From Thermoplasmata archaeon (GTDB lineage: Archaea > Thermoplasmatota > Thermoplasmata > RBG-16-68-12 > SOIM01): DNA of 64,000 nucleotides. This document shows positions 7,454 to 16,955 of the stretch, piece after piece. The stretch spans positions 33,063-97,062 of the forward strand of contig JAGLME010000026.1 in NCBI GenBank assembly GCA_023140195.1. The letters are read 5' to 3'. Each line of letters starts with the position of its first letter. Within the stretch, counting starts at the first letter, position 1. Under the pieces are notes generated by a model. That model saw only the letters and a list, made by a program, of their open reading frames with translations, searched no databases and was not told the DNA's origin. Both the position numbers and the translations under genes were made by a program.

Positions 7454-10400
7454 ATGTGGGGACATTCAAAATCAGTGTGGGCTGTATTAGTGTGTGCTTT
7501 GTTTTTGCTGGGGTCTTTTGCGGTGGTCATCGGAGCTCCGCCCGAGGAACCCGAGACAAATACAGGCTGCTGGGGCGGGACGAGCGAGCGAACGGTGATC
7601 GTTGAGAAGTTTACGGCGGACTGGTGTCAATTCTGCCCATCGCAGGCTTTCGCTCTGAACAGGCTCCATGATGAGCTGGGAACCGACAATATAGTTGTTC
7701 TGGAGCATCATCCATCAGGATCCGATGCGATCTATTACGCTCCTAGCAACACCCGAAGGCTGTGGTACGGCGTTACCGGATATCCGACCATGATCGTGGA
7801 CGGTGGAGGCTACTACAATGGTGTCGCGATTCAGAACGGACAGAATGGTGCGACGCTGTGGTCCTCTGGTGGGACCACCAAATGGCAGAGATACTGGGAC
7901 GATAGGGACGCCTACCAAGTGGAGAAGGATAAGACCGCCAACATGACCATCACACTTACAGGGAACATAACCAGTGCCGGCGGAAGGATGAATGCCCACA
8001 TCTATGCTACAGATCCAATACCTGAGACCAGTCTCAAGGTCAGGTTCGTGGTCTACGAGAGTAACATCCATCTTCCGCTTAAGGGCGGCGGAGAGAACTA
8101 CCTGCACCACAGGGTTTACAATCACGTTGTCAGGTTGATGCTCTCAGATCACACCATTCCTGATGGGTCCTTCAATCAGGGCGATTCTATTGATGTGGAA
8201 AGGACGTTCACCATCAATGCGGGTTGGGACATACGTACTCTGGGCATCGCCGCATTCGTCCAGACTGACAACCCGATAAACTTCATGTATGGCAATCCTC
8301 CAACGACCCCTCGCACCAATTATGCCATTCTTCAGGGAGCGGCCATGGATTTCGTTCCCACAGGGGTCCTCGTGGTTGACGGAAACGACGCCGACAATTT
8401 CGCCTGGGACTTCGACCACTATGACGAGATACTGACCAAGGGCGCAATCCCTCACCGCAATTGGGACACATATGAGCCGAGGACGGTCGACACTGAGAAT
8501 GACAACGTTAGGACCATGCCGTCCTTCACAGAGATAGAGGACTACAGGGCGGTCATATGGTTCGAGAGCAGCGACACGAATACGCTCTACGCATCGTCCC
8601 GTACCGCTCTTCAGTCATACCTCGATGCCAAAGGCAACCTGCTCATCACGGGGGAGGACATAGCCTACGATGCAAGTTCGGGTGGCTGGACCACCTGGTT
8701 AGGTAACTACCTTCACGCCACATACGTAAATGACAATGGAATGGGCAGCAATGTTGACGGAATCCTCAGCGACCCCATCACCGACGGTATCGTTGCCATG
8801 GGCATAACGCACACATCACCCGACGTCATTGGAACATCCGGGTCAAGCGAGATCTTCATCTTCTCTGCAAGTCCAATGGACATTGCCGCCGTGAGAGCCG
8901 ATCACGATACTGATTCGCGCGTGGTCTACGATGCATTCGACTACTTTGAAGCAACCGACATTTGGGACGGCAATACCCAGGAAGAGGATCTGATGCGGGC
9001 CATGCTGGACTGGATGGACGGCGCCACTCCGCCTGATGTGGATGTTCTGCAACCAGATGGCGGTGAGGTCATCGACAAGGTCACTGATTATGAGATTCAC
9101 TGGCTCGCACTTGATGTTGAGATGCCCGAGACACCAGTATCGATCGACTATGCACTGGACTCGGGAGCCCCTGTTTGGGTTTCAATTTCCACGAACGAGC
9201 CGAACGATGGCGTTTATCTCTGGACAACACCTAATGCTGACACCACAAAGGCGCGGGTAAGGGTTTGTGCCGTGGACATGGTCGGTCAGAGCAATTGCGT
9301 GATTAGCGATGCGGATTTCACCATCGGCGCCCCGACAGATACCGCGCCACCTGAAGTATTCGCGGTCAGACTCAATGGAAAGGTCACCGAGATTGTCAAC
9401 CCCGGAGATCCAGTTGTACTGACGGCAATACTCGATGACGACATGTCCGGCCCTGCTGGAGCCAACTATACAATCGATGCGGTCCTGGTAGGTCCGATGA
9501 ACGCTCTGGATGGATTTTTCGATACTATCAACGAAACGGCAACTGCAACAATCGACACTTCGGGATGGGCCGAGGCCATATACTCAATCTGCGTCACTGA
9601 TGCCGTCGATTACGATTCCAACGTCAACACCACAAATGCGTGTGCATCTTTGGAGATAACACTGACACCCATTGACAACGATCCGCCTGAGATCTATGCT
9701 TTGGTCGACGGTCAACCATCTGTTTTGGTTCCATCGGGAGCCCTGGTCACCTTAGACGCCCGATTAATGGACAAAACCCAGGTTGACGGTGCCAACTACA
9801 CTGTTGGTGCCGCCAACTGGCCGGGCACTCCTTTGAGCGCCATGGATGGAGCGTTCGACGAGGCCGACGAGAACGTCACAACCACCGTAGACACAACGGG
9901 TTGGGCAGAGGCCAGCTACGACATATGCGTCTACGCCTGGGATTCGATGACCAACTTCAACGTCACTGGTTCCTGCCCCCAAATAATCGTATCCTCTGAC
10001 TTCTATCCTCCGGAGATCTACGATGTGTTCATCAACGGAGCTCCGACCCAATCCTGGGACTATGATACCACACCACCGGACTTCTTCCTCACTGCCACAG
10101 TTGACGATTCGACGACCGGCAACAACAACATCGGTGAAGCGAACTATACCGTCGGTCCTTCAAACTGGCCGGGCACAAAGATGTTCCCAATCGACATGAT
10201 CTACAACAACCCGGTAGAGGACGTTCAACAGATCGTCACCACACCAAGCCAGCCTGGAATGTACGAGTACTGCGTGTACGCCTACGACGACAAGACCAAC
10301 ACCAACTGGACGGGTTCATGCGCAACACTGTATATCTTGGATCCAGACCCACCGATCGTACTGAATGTCCTGGTCAACGGGTCGGTTTCCACGGTCGTAC

Positions 10401-11485
10401 CGATAGGCACTCCTGTTACACTGGAAGCGACCGTTGACGATACTGGCACTGGGAACTCCAACATCCTCAGCGCCAACTACACGGACGGGGCCGCCAACTG
10501 GGCCACGAGCACACCTCTGCTTGCGACTGATGGAACTTACGATGGACCCGTTGAGGGCGTGACCATTCTCATCGATACGACAACCTGGACACTCGGATTG
10601 CATGACATCTGTGTTTACGGCGAGGACATATATGGGAACGCCGACCTCACAGCCAACCAATGCGCTCAGATGGACATCATAGCCTTTGGGCCGATCCCAC
10701 CGATCATGATGGACGCTCAGCTCACGGGTGTGGGACTTGCGGACGTTCTGGTGACCTGGCAGGCGTCAGGCGATGATGGGACCGGATTGGACAATGTCGT
10801 GGAGTACGAGATCTACACCAGCAACATCTACGGCGGACCTTACAGTCTGGTCACAACGATACCTGCTGTCGACCAAGCCACGTACCAATACACTTGCACA
10901 GGATGCGGCTATGGGGACCCCGACAACCACTTCTTCTACGTCAGGGCGTTCAATGGCATCGAGTACTCCGCCTCTCCGAACAAGGCAGGCAAGTTCACCA
11001 GACATCTGACCGTTGGCCAGCACCTCGTATCCGTACCTCTGGTCACATCGGATACTTCGATCGGTTCGGTTCTCCAGACAATCCAGTTCGACAAGGCATG
11101 GACATATGTCGCTGCCGATACAGCTGACCCCTGGAAGTCCTACAATGAGGTGAAGCCGTACAAGGGCGATCTGTGGAACATCGACCACACTCAGGCCTTC
11201 TGGGTCAACGTTCTCGTAGAGGACGATTGGGTCGTTGCCGGTCTGGTTCCGGTGTTCAGTCAGATGCAGCTTTACGCGGGTTGGAACCTTGTTTCGTTCC
11301 CGTCATTCAATCCTCTCTATACGGTCGGACAACTGAAGCTGGACATAGCGGCTCTGGACGTGGAAGGTTATGATCCGGGTGTTCCGTATTGCCTTACGGG
11401 TCTGGGCGACCTTGATATGATCACCGCAGGCAAGGGCTTCTGGATCTACGTCGCCGTGAACACGGTCTGGGACATCATCCAGTAG
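7454..11485 (+). CDS. Large secreted multidomain protein: thioredoxin-like, GATase-like, four Ig-like repeats, Fn3, conserved C-terminal module
   Basis: About 1343 aa with a signal peptide (residues 1-25, hydrophobic core AVLVCALFLLGSFAVV). Domains in order: an extracellular thioredoxin-like/Omp28-like domain with CxxC in ADWCQFCPSQ (about residues 40-230); a region with the look of a class I glutamine amidotransferase-like fold (GVLVVDGNDADNF ... ITGEDIAY, about 300-515); four tandem beta repeats of 100-115 aa, each opening with PPE(I/V) or PPIV (about 631, 745, 850, 964); a fibronectin-like domain (from about 1082); and a C-terminal module (about 1185-1343) shared with three other proteins in this window. 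There is no C-terminal membrane anchor. The start at 7454 is set by GGAGGAG 6 nt upstream; an earlier ATG would precede the signal peptide by 35 residues and run through the promoter. Function unknown; the CxxC suggests thiol redox work outside the cell. Confidence 0.8.
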   Translation: MWGHSKSVWAVLVCALFLLGSFAVVIGAPPEEPETNTGCWGGTSERTVIVEKFTADWCQFCPSQAFALNRLHDELGTDNIVVLEHHPSGSDAIYYAPSNTRRLWYGVTGYPTMIVDGGGYYNGVAIQNGQNGATLWSSGGTTKWQRYWDDRDAYQVEKDKTANMTITLTGNITSAGGRMNAHIYATDPIPETSLKVRFVVYESNIHLPLKGGGENYLHHRVYNHVVRLMLSDHTIPDGSFNQGDSIDVERTFTINAGWDIRTLGIAAFVQTDNPINFMYGNPPTTPRTNYAILQGAAMDFVPTGVLVVDGNDADNFAWDFDHYDEILTKGAIPHRNWDTYEPRTVDTENDNVRTMPSFTEIEDYRAVIWFESSDTNTLYASSRTALQSYLDAKGNLLITGEDIAYDASSGGWTTWLGNYLHATYVNDNGMGSNVDGILSDPITDGIVAMGITHTSPDVIGTSGSSEIFIFSASPMDIAAVRADHDTDSRVVYDAFDYFEATDIWDGNTQEEDLMRAMLDWMDGATPPDVDVLQPDGGEVIDKVTDYEIHWLALDVEMPETPVSIDYALDSGAPVWVSISTNEPNDGVYLWTTPNADTTKARVRVCAVDMVGQSNCVISDADFTIGAPTDTAPPEVFAVRLNGKVTEIVNPGDPVVLTAILDDDMSGPAGANYTIDAVLVGPMNALDGFFDTINETATATIDTSGWAEAIYSICVTDAVDYDSNVNTTNACASLEITLTPIDNDPPEIYALVDGQPSVLVPSGALVTLDARLMDKTQVDGANYTVGAANWPGTPLSAMDGAFDEADENVTTTVDTTGWAEASYDICVYAWDSMTNFNVTGSCPQIIVSSDFYPPEIYDVFINGAPTQSWDYDTTPPDFFLTATVDDSTTGNNNIGEANYTVGPSNWPGTKMFPIDMIYNNPVEDVQQIVTTPSQPGMYEYCVYAYDDKTNTNWTGSCATLYILDPDPPIVLNVLVNGSVSTVVPIGTPVTLEATVDDTGTGNSNILSANYTDGAANWATSTPLLATDGTYDGPVEGVTILIDTTTWTLGLHDICVYGEDIYGNADLTANQCAQMDIIAFGPIPPIMMDAQLTGVGLADVLVTWQASGDDGTGLDNVVEYEIYTSNIYGGPYSLVTTIPAVDQATYQYTCTGCGYGDPDNHFFYVRAFNGIEYSASPNKAGKFTRHLTVGQHLVSVPLVTSDTSIGSVLQTIQFDKAWTYVAADTADPWKSYNEVKPYKGDLWNIDHTQAFWVNVLVEDDWVVAGLVPVFSQMQLYAGWNLVSFPSFNPLYTVGQLKLDIAALDVEGYDPGVPYCLTGLGDLDMITAGKGFWIYVAVNTVWDIIQ

Positions 11486-11603
11486 GACGCTTTCGAATCC
11501 GAAATGTCGAGAATCGGCCAATTCCAGCCCGATGGCGTAAACCAAATTAACCCATATCGCATACGTCCATTCTAGACAAGGTCCACAATTGAGGAGGATT
11601 ACC

Positions 11604-12041
11604 ATGCTAAGCGATCTTGGGACACTCGCTGAGGAGTACTTCAGAAAGGAATTCAACTGTGCCGAAGCGCTGTCAAATGCCGTCGCGGAGAAATGTCACA
11701 TCGAGTCCAGATCGATACCTCATATCGCTACGCCTTTTGGTGGGGGAATTGGTGGCAAGGGATCTCTCTGTGGATGCTTGACCGGCGGGATAATGGGTAT
11801 AGGTCTCCTTTATGGAAGATCCGACCCCGAAGAGATGGAAAGGAAGAAGCTGTCCTACGAGAAGGCAAAGCTGTACTACGACAAGTTCGTGGAGAAGTTC
11901 GGATCCCCAAACTGCATCGACCTGTGCGGTGTGGACATCTCGACCCAGGAGGGTATGGACAGGTTCCACAATGAAGGTCTCAGGGAGAATTGCGCCGAGT
12001 TCGTTAGGGGAGCCGGGAACCTGCTTTCTAAGATTCTCTGA
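11604..12041 (+). CDS. C_GCAxxG_C_C family protein
   Basis: A 145 aa protein with the spaced cysteine and glycine pattern of this family: FNCAEAL near residue 18, GGGIGGKGSLCGCLTGGIMG in the middle, then NCIDLC and a final cysteine in RENCAEF. Members are probably redox or metal-binding membrane-associated proteins, but no activity is established. The ATG at 11604 is 6 nt after a strong GAGGAGGAT ribosome site. The next gene lies on the other strand and ends 3 bp away. Confidence 0.85.
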   Translation: MLSDLGTLAEEYFRKEFNCAEALSNAVAEKCHIESRSIPHIATPFGGGIGGKGSLCGCLTGGIMGIGLLYGRSDPEEMERKKLSYEKAKLYYDKFVEKFGSPNCIDLCGVDISTQEGMDRFHNEGLRENCAEFVRGAGNLLSKIL

Positions 12042-12044
12042 AGT

Positions 12045-12458
12045 TCATTCTCTGCCCAGCATCGGCCAAGGATTCTCAAGGAACTCCTTCATGTAGGCTG
12101 CCAACTTCTTGAATGGAATCCTCACGTGCTTGGTAAGCAACGGTGCCGGCTGGAAGACACCTTTCTTGGTCAGTTCAAACTGCAGATTCGTATAAGCGTC
12201 CACCACCACCGAAGATATCTCCGTTGCCCCATTCTTCTTCAAGGCCTCGAACCTGTGGTGGCCATCCAGGACCGCATAGAGGTCCTCCTTTGGATGTTTT
12301 ATGACTATGATCGGCCTGGGCTGGTAGCCGTTCTGGATCTTCTCGTGGAAAAATGATACACCATCCTCGACCGTCTTGCCGCCGGCCACTATTCTGTTGA
12401 CCGGGAGATTCGTCGCGAACTTCTCTGGAAATGTGAACGCCCTTAAGATGTCGACCAA
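12045..12458 (-). CDS. ParB/sulfiredoxin-fold protein
   Basis: A 137 aa protein with the ParB-type nuclease-domain core: RPIIVIKHPKEDLYAVLDGHHRFEALKKNGA, where DGHHR is the phosphate-binding motif. Stand-alone archaeal copies lack the ParB helix-turn-helix, and their role is not known; CTPase, nuclease or kinase activity are all found in the fold. The first usable start is a TTG, because an in-frame TGA lies two codons before it. A TATA-like ATCTATAAGT on the minus strand is centred about 47 bp upstream. Confidence 0.7.
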   Translation of the reverse strand: MVDILRAFTFPEKFATNLPVNRIVAGGKTVEDGVSFFHEKIQNGYQPRPIIVIKHPKEDLYAVLDGHHRFEALKKNGATEISSVVVDAYTNLQFELTKKGVFQPAPLLTKHVRIPFKKLAAYMKEFLENPWPMLGRE

Positions 12459-12573
12459 GAGTTGTCACCCACTCTCCGCAACTTATCATTGCGTCGCCCA
12501 CTTATAGATTTTCCTCTCTCATAGAAGCATCTGGACGGAGTTCTGTATGCTGCCAATCAGGTTGCTGGGTTCT

Positions 12574-13668
12574 TCATCGCTTTCTTCTAGTCAAAGCCAG
12601 GAACAGTATGGATACTAACAGGGCAACCATCGCCGAAGCCACCAGAATGTTCAGGCAGCCTATCTGGTTCTCTGTATCCGCCCCCATAATGTCATCCAGT
12701 TCTTCCACAGTTCCCTCGTTCCCGGCCAACGGAGTTCCCTCATCTTCCGTCGTTTCCCCTGCAACTTCTGGACTCTCCTGTTCGGATTGGGTAGGGTCAG
12801 GTGTCTCTGCGGGGTTCTGTGCAGGCGGGTCCTCTGTCACAACAACAGGCGTCTCAGAGGGATCCTCAGAAGACGGATCTTCCGTCACAACAACTGGCGG
12901 ATCATCCTGTATTACACCAGGTATCTCCGGCTCCTCAACGGGAGTTTGTCCACCGCCGTCGCCCTTCTTTCCGTGGCCTCCGCCATGATCGCCCTTCGGC
13001 CCCTTACCGTGACCCTTTCCCTTGTCCTCTTCCATCATCACCGTCACGTCATGTCCGTTCGGGCTCCAGTAGTTCAGTTCACCATCGGAGTTAAGACCAT
13101 AGCCGTCGGAGTGTACCACGAAGATCTCTGACGGGTCGGGCCCGAGCGTCACTTCGACCAATAGGGTCGTGACATTGTTTCCCGACTCAGTTCCCTCCAA
13201 CAAGCCCACTGGGTAGGTGACCCACGTGGCGTTGCCAGATGGCGGATATACACCATGAGAACCTGCTGAGACAACATTCAGATAGAACGGGTTGAAGTCC
13301 ACTCGGTCGAAATCAGCCAGGGTGAAGGTCATTGCACCGGGTGCTCCTCCTTGGATAACAACCTGTTCCATATCGTCCCCGGTCGTGTTCCCTCTGATTG
13401 CGAATAGAACATATGCGTCCACACTTTCCTCGCCCCTGTTCTCCACGGTCAGGTTGTACTGAACGGTCTCATTAGCCTCGTACTTGACGGCGTAGACCCA
13501 GCTCTCGTTTATCCACGGGTCGGTGTGATTTGCTTCGTATTCACTCCCCTCAATGGTCAGCCAAATATGTCCTCCCTGTTCCTGCGCACTGACGGATGGA
13601 ATGATTGCCAGAGTTCCCCAAATGGCGACCACTGCAGCTAGAATCACTCCTATGAGTTTGGATTTCAT
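12574..13668 (-). CDS. Secreted, membrane-anchored surface protein with proline/threonine/glutamate-rich stalk
   Basis: 364 aa. A signal peptide (residues 1-28, ending SVSAQ) is followed by a globular beta-rich domain of about 180 aa with several N-glycosylation sequons (NHT, NES, NET, NLT, NTT). Next come a G/H/K-rich segment, a low-complexity linker of repeated VVVTEDP and PEE units (about 235-325), and a C-terminal membrane helix with a basic stop (ALTRRKR). This is the classic layout of an archaeal surface protein standing on an extended stalk. The ribosome site GGAGAGGGGAG lies just upstream of the ATG. The ligand or role cannot be told from sequence. Confidence 0.75.
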   Translation of the reverse strand: MKSKLIGVILAAVVAIWGTLAIIPSVSAQEQGGHIWLTIEGSEYEANHTDPWINESWVYAVKYEANETVQYNLTVENRGEESVDAYVLFAIRGNTTGDDMEQVVIQGGAPGAMTFTLADFDRVDFNPFYLNVVSAGSHGVYPPSGNATWVTYPVGLLEGTESGNNVTTLLVEVTLGPDPSEIFVVHSDGYGLNSDGELNYWSPNGHDVTVMMEEDKGKGHGKGPKGDHGGGHGKKGDGGGQTPVEEPEIPGVIQDDPPVVVTEDPSSEDPSETPVVVTEDPPAQNPAETPDPTQSEQESPEVAGETTEDEGTPLAGNEGTVEELDDIMGADTENQIGCLNILVASAMVALLVSILFLALTRRKR

Positions 13669-13944
13669 ACTCCCCTCTCCAGTTTGCCATCTACTTACTG
13701 GTACAAATCAGTTTTGCCCAAATCATGACTGGCTGTACCTTGATGCCGACGCCAATAGGCATTAATAATGTGAAAAACCCGTTCCAATATCCATTTGAAT
13801 GTAGTCTTTCTTAGGACATATTGACTCAGAACGGAGGAGGCAGGATAGAAGAAAGGTAACAAACCGAGAGTCCCGATCTCTCCCGTCGCATGACTCTCAT
13901 TGCGACATTCATGCTTGTTCTCCTCTTTCTGGGCCACCAGTCGC

Positions 13945-14727
13945 CTAATGAATTCTCATGGCCTTCTTGATCACAGAATACGACTTGAAGGGTTTGAAAC
14001 CCACCTTCGAGTAAGTGTGGACGGCTGGATAGTTGTCCTTCAACACGTGTATCAATGCTCTATCACTTCTCTTTAGTATCTCTTCCACAAGAGCGGAGAC
14101 GACCGATGTTGCATATCCTCTGTTCCTGTGGTCCTTGTGTGTTGCCACAACACCGATGTTGCTGCCGAAATCGATGAACCGGGTATTGCCGAACGATAGA
14201 GCCTCGCCATCCACCTTGATCCCCAGCCAGAGCTGGTCCCCCATGTTCTCCTTGACCTTGTCAGGCGTCATGTGAGCCCACCAGTCAGGGTAGGACTCCC
14301 TCATGATCTCGGATATCCGTTCTACATGCTCCATGGACAGTTCCACCGGCTCATGCTCTCTGTGGACAATCTCTTCTCCCTTCTCCAGATGCATCAGGAA
14401 CATCTCGTTCCTTATCTCTGGGTTGTATCTTTCCAGGACCATGTCCTCACAATCCATAGGCGCCATCATCTCTATCTCTTCCTGGTCGAGCTGATCCAGC
14501 AGGACCTCTACCGCCTCACGTCCACCTCTAACTTGCACAATGGAATCCTTGAAAACGAGCATCATGCCCTCGATCTTGTCGTCATCAATCGCCATCAGGA
14601 TCTTCGTGTCGTCCTTCGAGTACTTCCAGTCCACTCTGAACCAGTGATAGTTCATTGGGTCCTTGTTGACGTGTTGCCAGAATCTCTCTTCCGAATGGTC
14701 GTCGAGATCCATCACCTGGAGGGTCAT
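13945..14727 (-). CDS. GNAT-family N-acetyltransferase
   Basis: 261 aa. The C-terminal half carries the acetyl-CoA site of the GNAT fold (VVATHKDHRNRGYATSVVSALV, with the R-x-x-G-x-A motif) and the typical final DNYPAVHTYSKVGFK strand-helix. The N-terminal half is a degenerate GNAT-like domain, as in two-domain acetyltransferases. Substrate unknown. The start at 14727 is chosen because the longer ATG at 14748 is part of the GAGGAGGGGG ribosome site. It follows the zinc-ribbon gene by 4 nt, so they form an operon. Confidence 0.85.
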   Translation of the reverse strand: MTLQVMDLDDHSEERFWQHVNKDPMNYHWFRVDWKYSKDDTKILMAIDDDKIEGMMLVFKDSIVQVRGGREAVEVLLDQLDQEEIEMMAPMDCEDMVLERYNPEIRNEMFLMHLEKGEEIVHREHEPVELSMEHVERISEIMRESYPDWWAHMTPDKVKENMGDQLWLGIKVDGEALSFGNTRFIDFGSNIGVVATHKDHRNRGYATSVVSALVEEILKRSDRALIHVLKDNYPAVHTYSKVGFKPFKSYSVIKKAMRIH

Positions 14728-14731
14728 ATCT

Positions 14732-14917
14732 TCATTCCCCCTCCTCATTTAGAGATATCTTGAATTTCTCATAGGACTCCCAATCATCGAATGTGACCGC
14801 CGGTCCGGTATGGTCACATTCTCTGCAATGGTACGAACCCACGAACGCGCCTTTGGCTGAGAAGATCGCATCAAGGTCTCTGCCTCCACATTCCAGGCAA
14901 GCCGTTATCTGCTCCAT
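14732..14917 (-). CDS. Small zinc-ribbon protein
   Basis: A 61 aa protein with two CxxC knuckles (CLECGG and CRECDHTG) about 20 residues apart, followed by FDDWESYEKFK. It looks like a single zinc ribbon of unknown role, possibly regulatory. In-frame ATGs also lie 9 and 8 codons upstream; 14917 is preferred because a TATA-like GCATTATG lies about 20-25 bp before it. First gene of the operon with the acetyltransferase. Confidence 0.6.
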   Translation of the reverse strand: MEQITACLECGGRDLDAIFSAKGAFVGSYHCRECDHTGPAVTFDDWESYEKFKISLNEEGE

Positions 14918-15007
14918 GTTCCGACAAACATCATAATGCATCATGTTAGATGTACATTTTGAGGGCAGTTATGCGGGGTTACCTATTTATTCTCCATCTG
15001 AGATAAC

Positions 15008-15214
15008 ATGCACATGGTCGACGAACACCGCGTGACCAGCACGGAGATAACTTCCAAGACCGGAGGGATATTCTGGGGGATCGTGTTCCTGATAATCGGT
15101 CTGGTCTGGCTGCTGGCGGCTTTGGATGTCATCACGGCGGATCTGAACATAGTCCTGCCTTTGGTCGTCATTCTCGCAGGGGTATATCTCCTCGTCACCA
15201 AGATGATGCGATGA
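15008..15214 (+). CDS. LiaI/LiaF-type (DUF5668-like) small membrane protein
   Basis: 68 aa with two hydrophobic helices (about residues 20-40 and 47-64) in the pattern GIFWGIVFLIIGLVWLL...LPLVVILAGVYLLV, typical of the LiaI-LiaF transmembrane domain associated with bacterial envelope-stress systems. A TATA-like CCTATTTATTC lies 16-26 bp before the ATG. It stands immediately upstream of the helical protein-SPFH-zinc-ribbon cluster in the same direction, which supports a shared membrane role. A match to a named domain by eye only. Confidence 0.65.
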   Translation: MHMVDEHRVTSTEITSKTGGIFWGIVFLIIGLVWLLAALDVITADLNIVLPLVVILAGVYLLVTKMMR

Positions 15215-15278
15215 TCCGTGCCAGGATTCCATCAAAACATTCTTAACCACAGTTTCTGTTATCAAAAAAGGTGCTCCT

Positions 15279-15809
15279 ATGCCAGATTTGAGGGTCAGAG
15301 TAGAACAAGAGCGGGGGCTACTGAAGAGGATACAGCTTCACGTTCCGGGTTTTGCAGGCTACCGCAGGAAGGAGGACATTCGAACGGCGGACAACATGCT
15401 CCGCATCCAGATGGCCAACATGCTCCAGGACACTCGGAGGTCCGTGGAGGACGCACGGGAGTCGTTGGCAGAGAATTACGTTCTTGAGGTAATGGACAAG
15501 ATCGGAGGTCTGATCTCAGAATTCCAGACGCTGGAAGGAAAGGTCCGCCATGCGGAAGGAGGATATTCGGGGATATCGGCCGCCATAAGAATCCAGGAGG
15601 ACGAGTTGAACCACCTCTATGAGTACGACACTGCTCTGCTCGATACCTGCGTCAACATGGACATGGAGGCCAAGTCTCTGAGAGACTCCGCCATTGGCAG
15701 CGACGGTCTTCCCGAGAAGGTAAACAACCTTCGCAATATGCTTCGGGACTTCGAGGACAACTTCGAGGCCAGAATGAACGCCATTACACGTACGGATGTG
15801 ATCAGATGA
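15279..15809 (+). CDS. Helical protein of SPFH/zinc-ribbon gene cluster
   Basis: 176 aa, almost wholly alpha-helical with heptad-like stretches (EDARESLAENYVLEVMDKIGG, about residues 58-80, and the final NLRNMLRDFEDNFEAR). The N-terminal segment LLKRIQLHVPGFAGYRRKEDIR resembles a conserved bacterial/archaeal family found beside SPFH genes. The stop overlaps the SPFH start (ATGA), indicating translational coupling. By position it corresponds to the PspA-like member in related bacterial clusters, but I do not see clear PspA homology. Function unknown. Confidence 0.7.
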   Translation: MPDLRVRVEQERGLLKRIQLHVPGFAGYRRKEDIRTADNMLRIQMANMLQDTRRSVEDARESLAENYVLEVMDKIGGLISEFQTLEGKVRHAEGGYSGISAAIRIQEDELNHLYEYDTALLDTCVNMDMEAKSLRDSAIGSDGLPEKVNNLRNMLRDFEDNFEARMNAITRTDVIR

Positions 15810-16912
15810 GTTTGTTCGGTTCAGAGACGTTCGCATGGGAGGAGGCTGGAAAGAGGGGAATGATCCTCTGGCGCCACCCCCGGAACATAAGGTTGAACGA
15901 CAACATAGTCGTGAGGGAGGACGAGATCGCTGTCTTCTACAGGGACGGAAAGGCCATGGCATACATCGACCGCCCTGACAGGTATGCGCTCACAAGCATC
16001 AACGCCCCCATCGTGGGCAGGATAGTCAAGTTCCTCAGCGGCGTAGAGCAGAGGGCAGAGGTCTATTACATCCAGAAGAAGCCTTTTGACGGTAAGTTCG
16101 GTTCAAAGCAACCCTACCAGTTCAGAGATCCAGAGTTCCATGTTGTGAGTCTGAGGGTGTTCGGCCAGTTCAGGTACAAGGTCTCCTCGCCGGAGAATTT
16201 CATCAACCAGTTCGTGGGGACCATGAGCTTCACGTCTGCCGCCGAGGTCGAGGGCAGGATCAAGGAACAGATGGTTGTGGTTGCGTACGACAGCCTGGGA
16301 GAGATCAAGAAGCGCGGCATGGCCGTGCTGGACCTTGCCGCCAACTTGGAGGAGATAGAGCAGATTATCCTCTCCAAGTGCAACGACCATTTCGCACAAT
16401 ACGGTATCGAGATAGTCAAGATAAGCGGGCTCAACATCAACCTTCCTGAAGAGGTCCAAGAAGCAGTGGATGCAAGGTCCTCGATGGCAATTACAGGAAC
16501 TGGATACACGCAGTACCAGACCGGCCAGGCGATGAGGGACGCTGCCGAGAACCCCGCGGGTGGAGGCGCTGGTGCCGGCGTGGGAATAGGCGCAGGTATC
16601 GGCATGGGCTATCAGATTGCAGACACGATGCGTCAACCTTCGGCAACCCCGGGTGCGCCGTGCATCAAGTGCGGTGGGATCATCCCAACAGGTTCCCAGT
16701 TCTGCAACGTCTGCGGAGCCAGACAGTTAGAGGGCACTGCATGCCCCAATTGCGACAAGGTGGTTGCCAAGGGCAACAAGTTCTGCCCCGAATGCGGGAC
16801 GTCCATGTCGGCCAAGGTGCCGTGTCCCAAGTGCGGTGCGGAGATATCCAGAGGCAGCAAGTTCTGCAATGAATGTGGCGCCACTCTAGCTGAGACCCCA
16901 GAAGAGAAATAG
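15806..16912 (+). CDS. SPFH-domain protein with C-terminal double zinc ribbons
   Basis: 368 aa. The first 270 residues match the virion-core-protein-like branch of SPFH/band-7 proteins (opening MSLFGSETFAWEE; TGTGYTQYQTGQAMRDAA near the end of the domain). A glycine/alanine-rich hinge follows, then six CxxCG half-sites forming three zinc ribbons (CIKCGG, CNVCG, CPNCD, CPECG, CPKCG, CNECG). B. subtilis YdjI is a related protein that works with PspA at the stressed membrane. Coupled by a 4 bp overlap to the helical protein and followed by a second zinc-ribbon gene. Confidence 0.88.
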   Translation: MSLFGSETFAWEEAGKRGMILWRHPRNIRLNDNIVVREDEIAVFYRDGKAMAYIDRPDRYALTSINAPIVGRIVKFLSGVEQRAEVYYIQKKPFDGKFGSKQPYQFRDPEFHVVSLRVFGQFRYKVSSPENFINQFVGTMSFTSAAEVEGRIKEQMVVVAYDSLGEIKKRGMAVLDLAANLEEIEQIILSKCNDHFAQYGIEIVKISGLNINLPEEVQEAVDARSSMAITGTGYTQYQTGQAMRDAAENPAGGGAGAGVGIGAGIGMGYQIADTMRQPSATPGAPCIKCGGIIPTGSQFCNVCGARQLEGTACPNCDKVVAKGNKFCPECGTSMSAKVPCPKCGAEISRGSKFCNECGATLAETPEEK

Positions 16913-16955
16913 GTCGGGACGAAATCTTATTCTATCCCTATTCGATTCCCACACG

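Noticed and set aside
13695..13937. 80-codon minus-strand frame in the gap after the acetyltransferase gene
   Set aside because: It has no recognisable motif, no ribosome site and an odd residue mix. The 276 bp gap more probably holds the promoter of the surface-protein gene at 13668.
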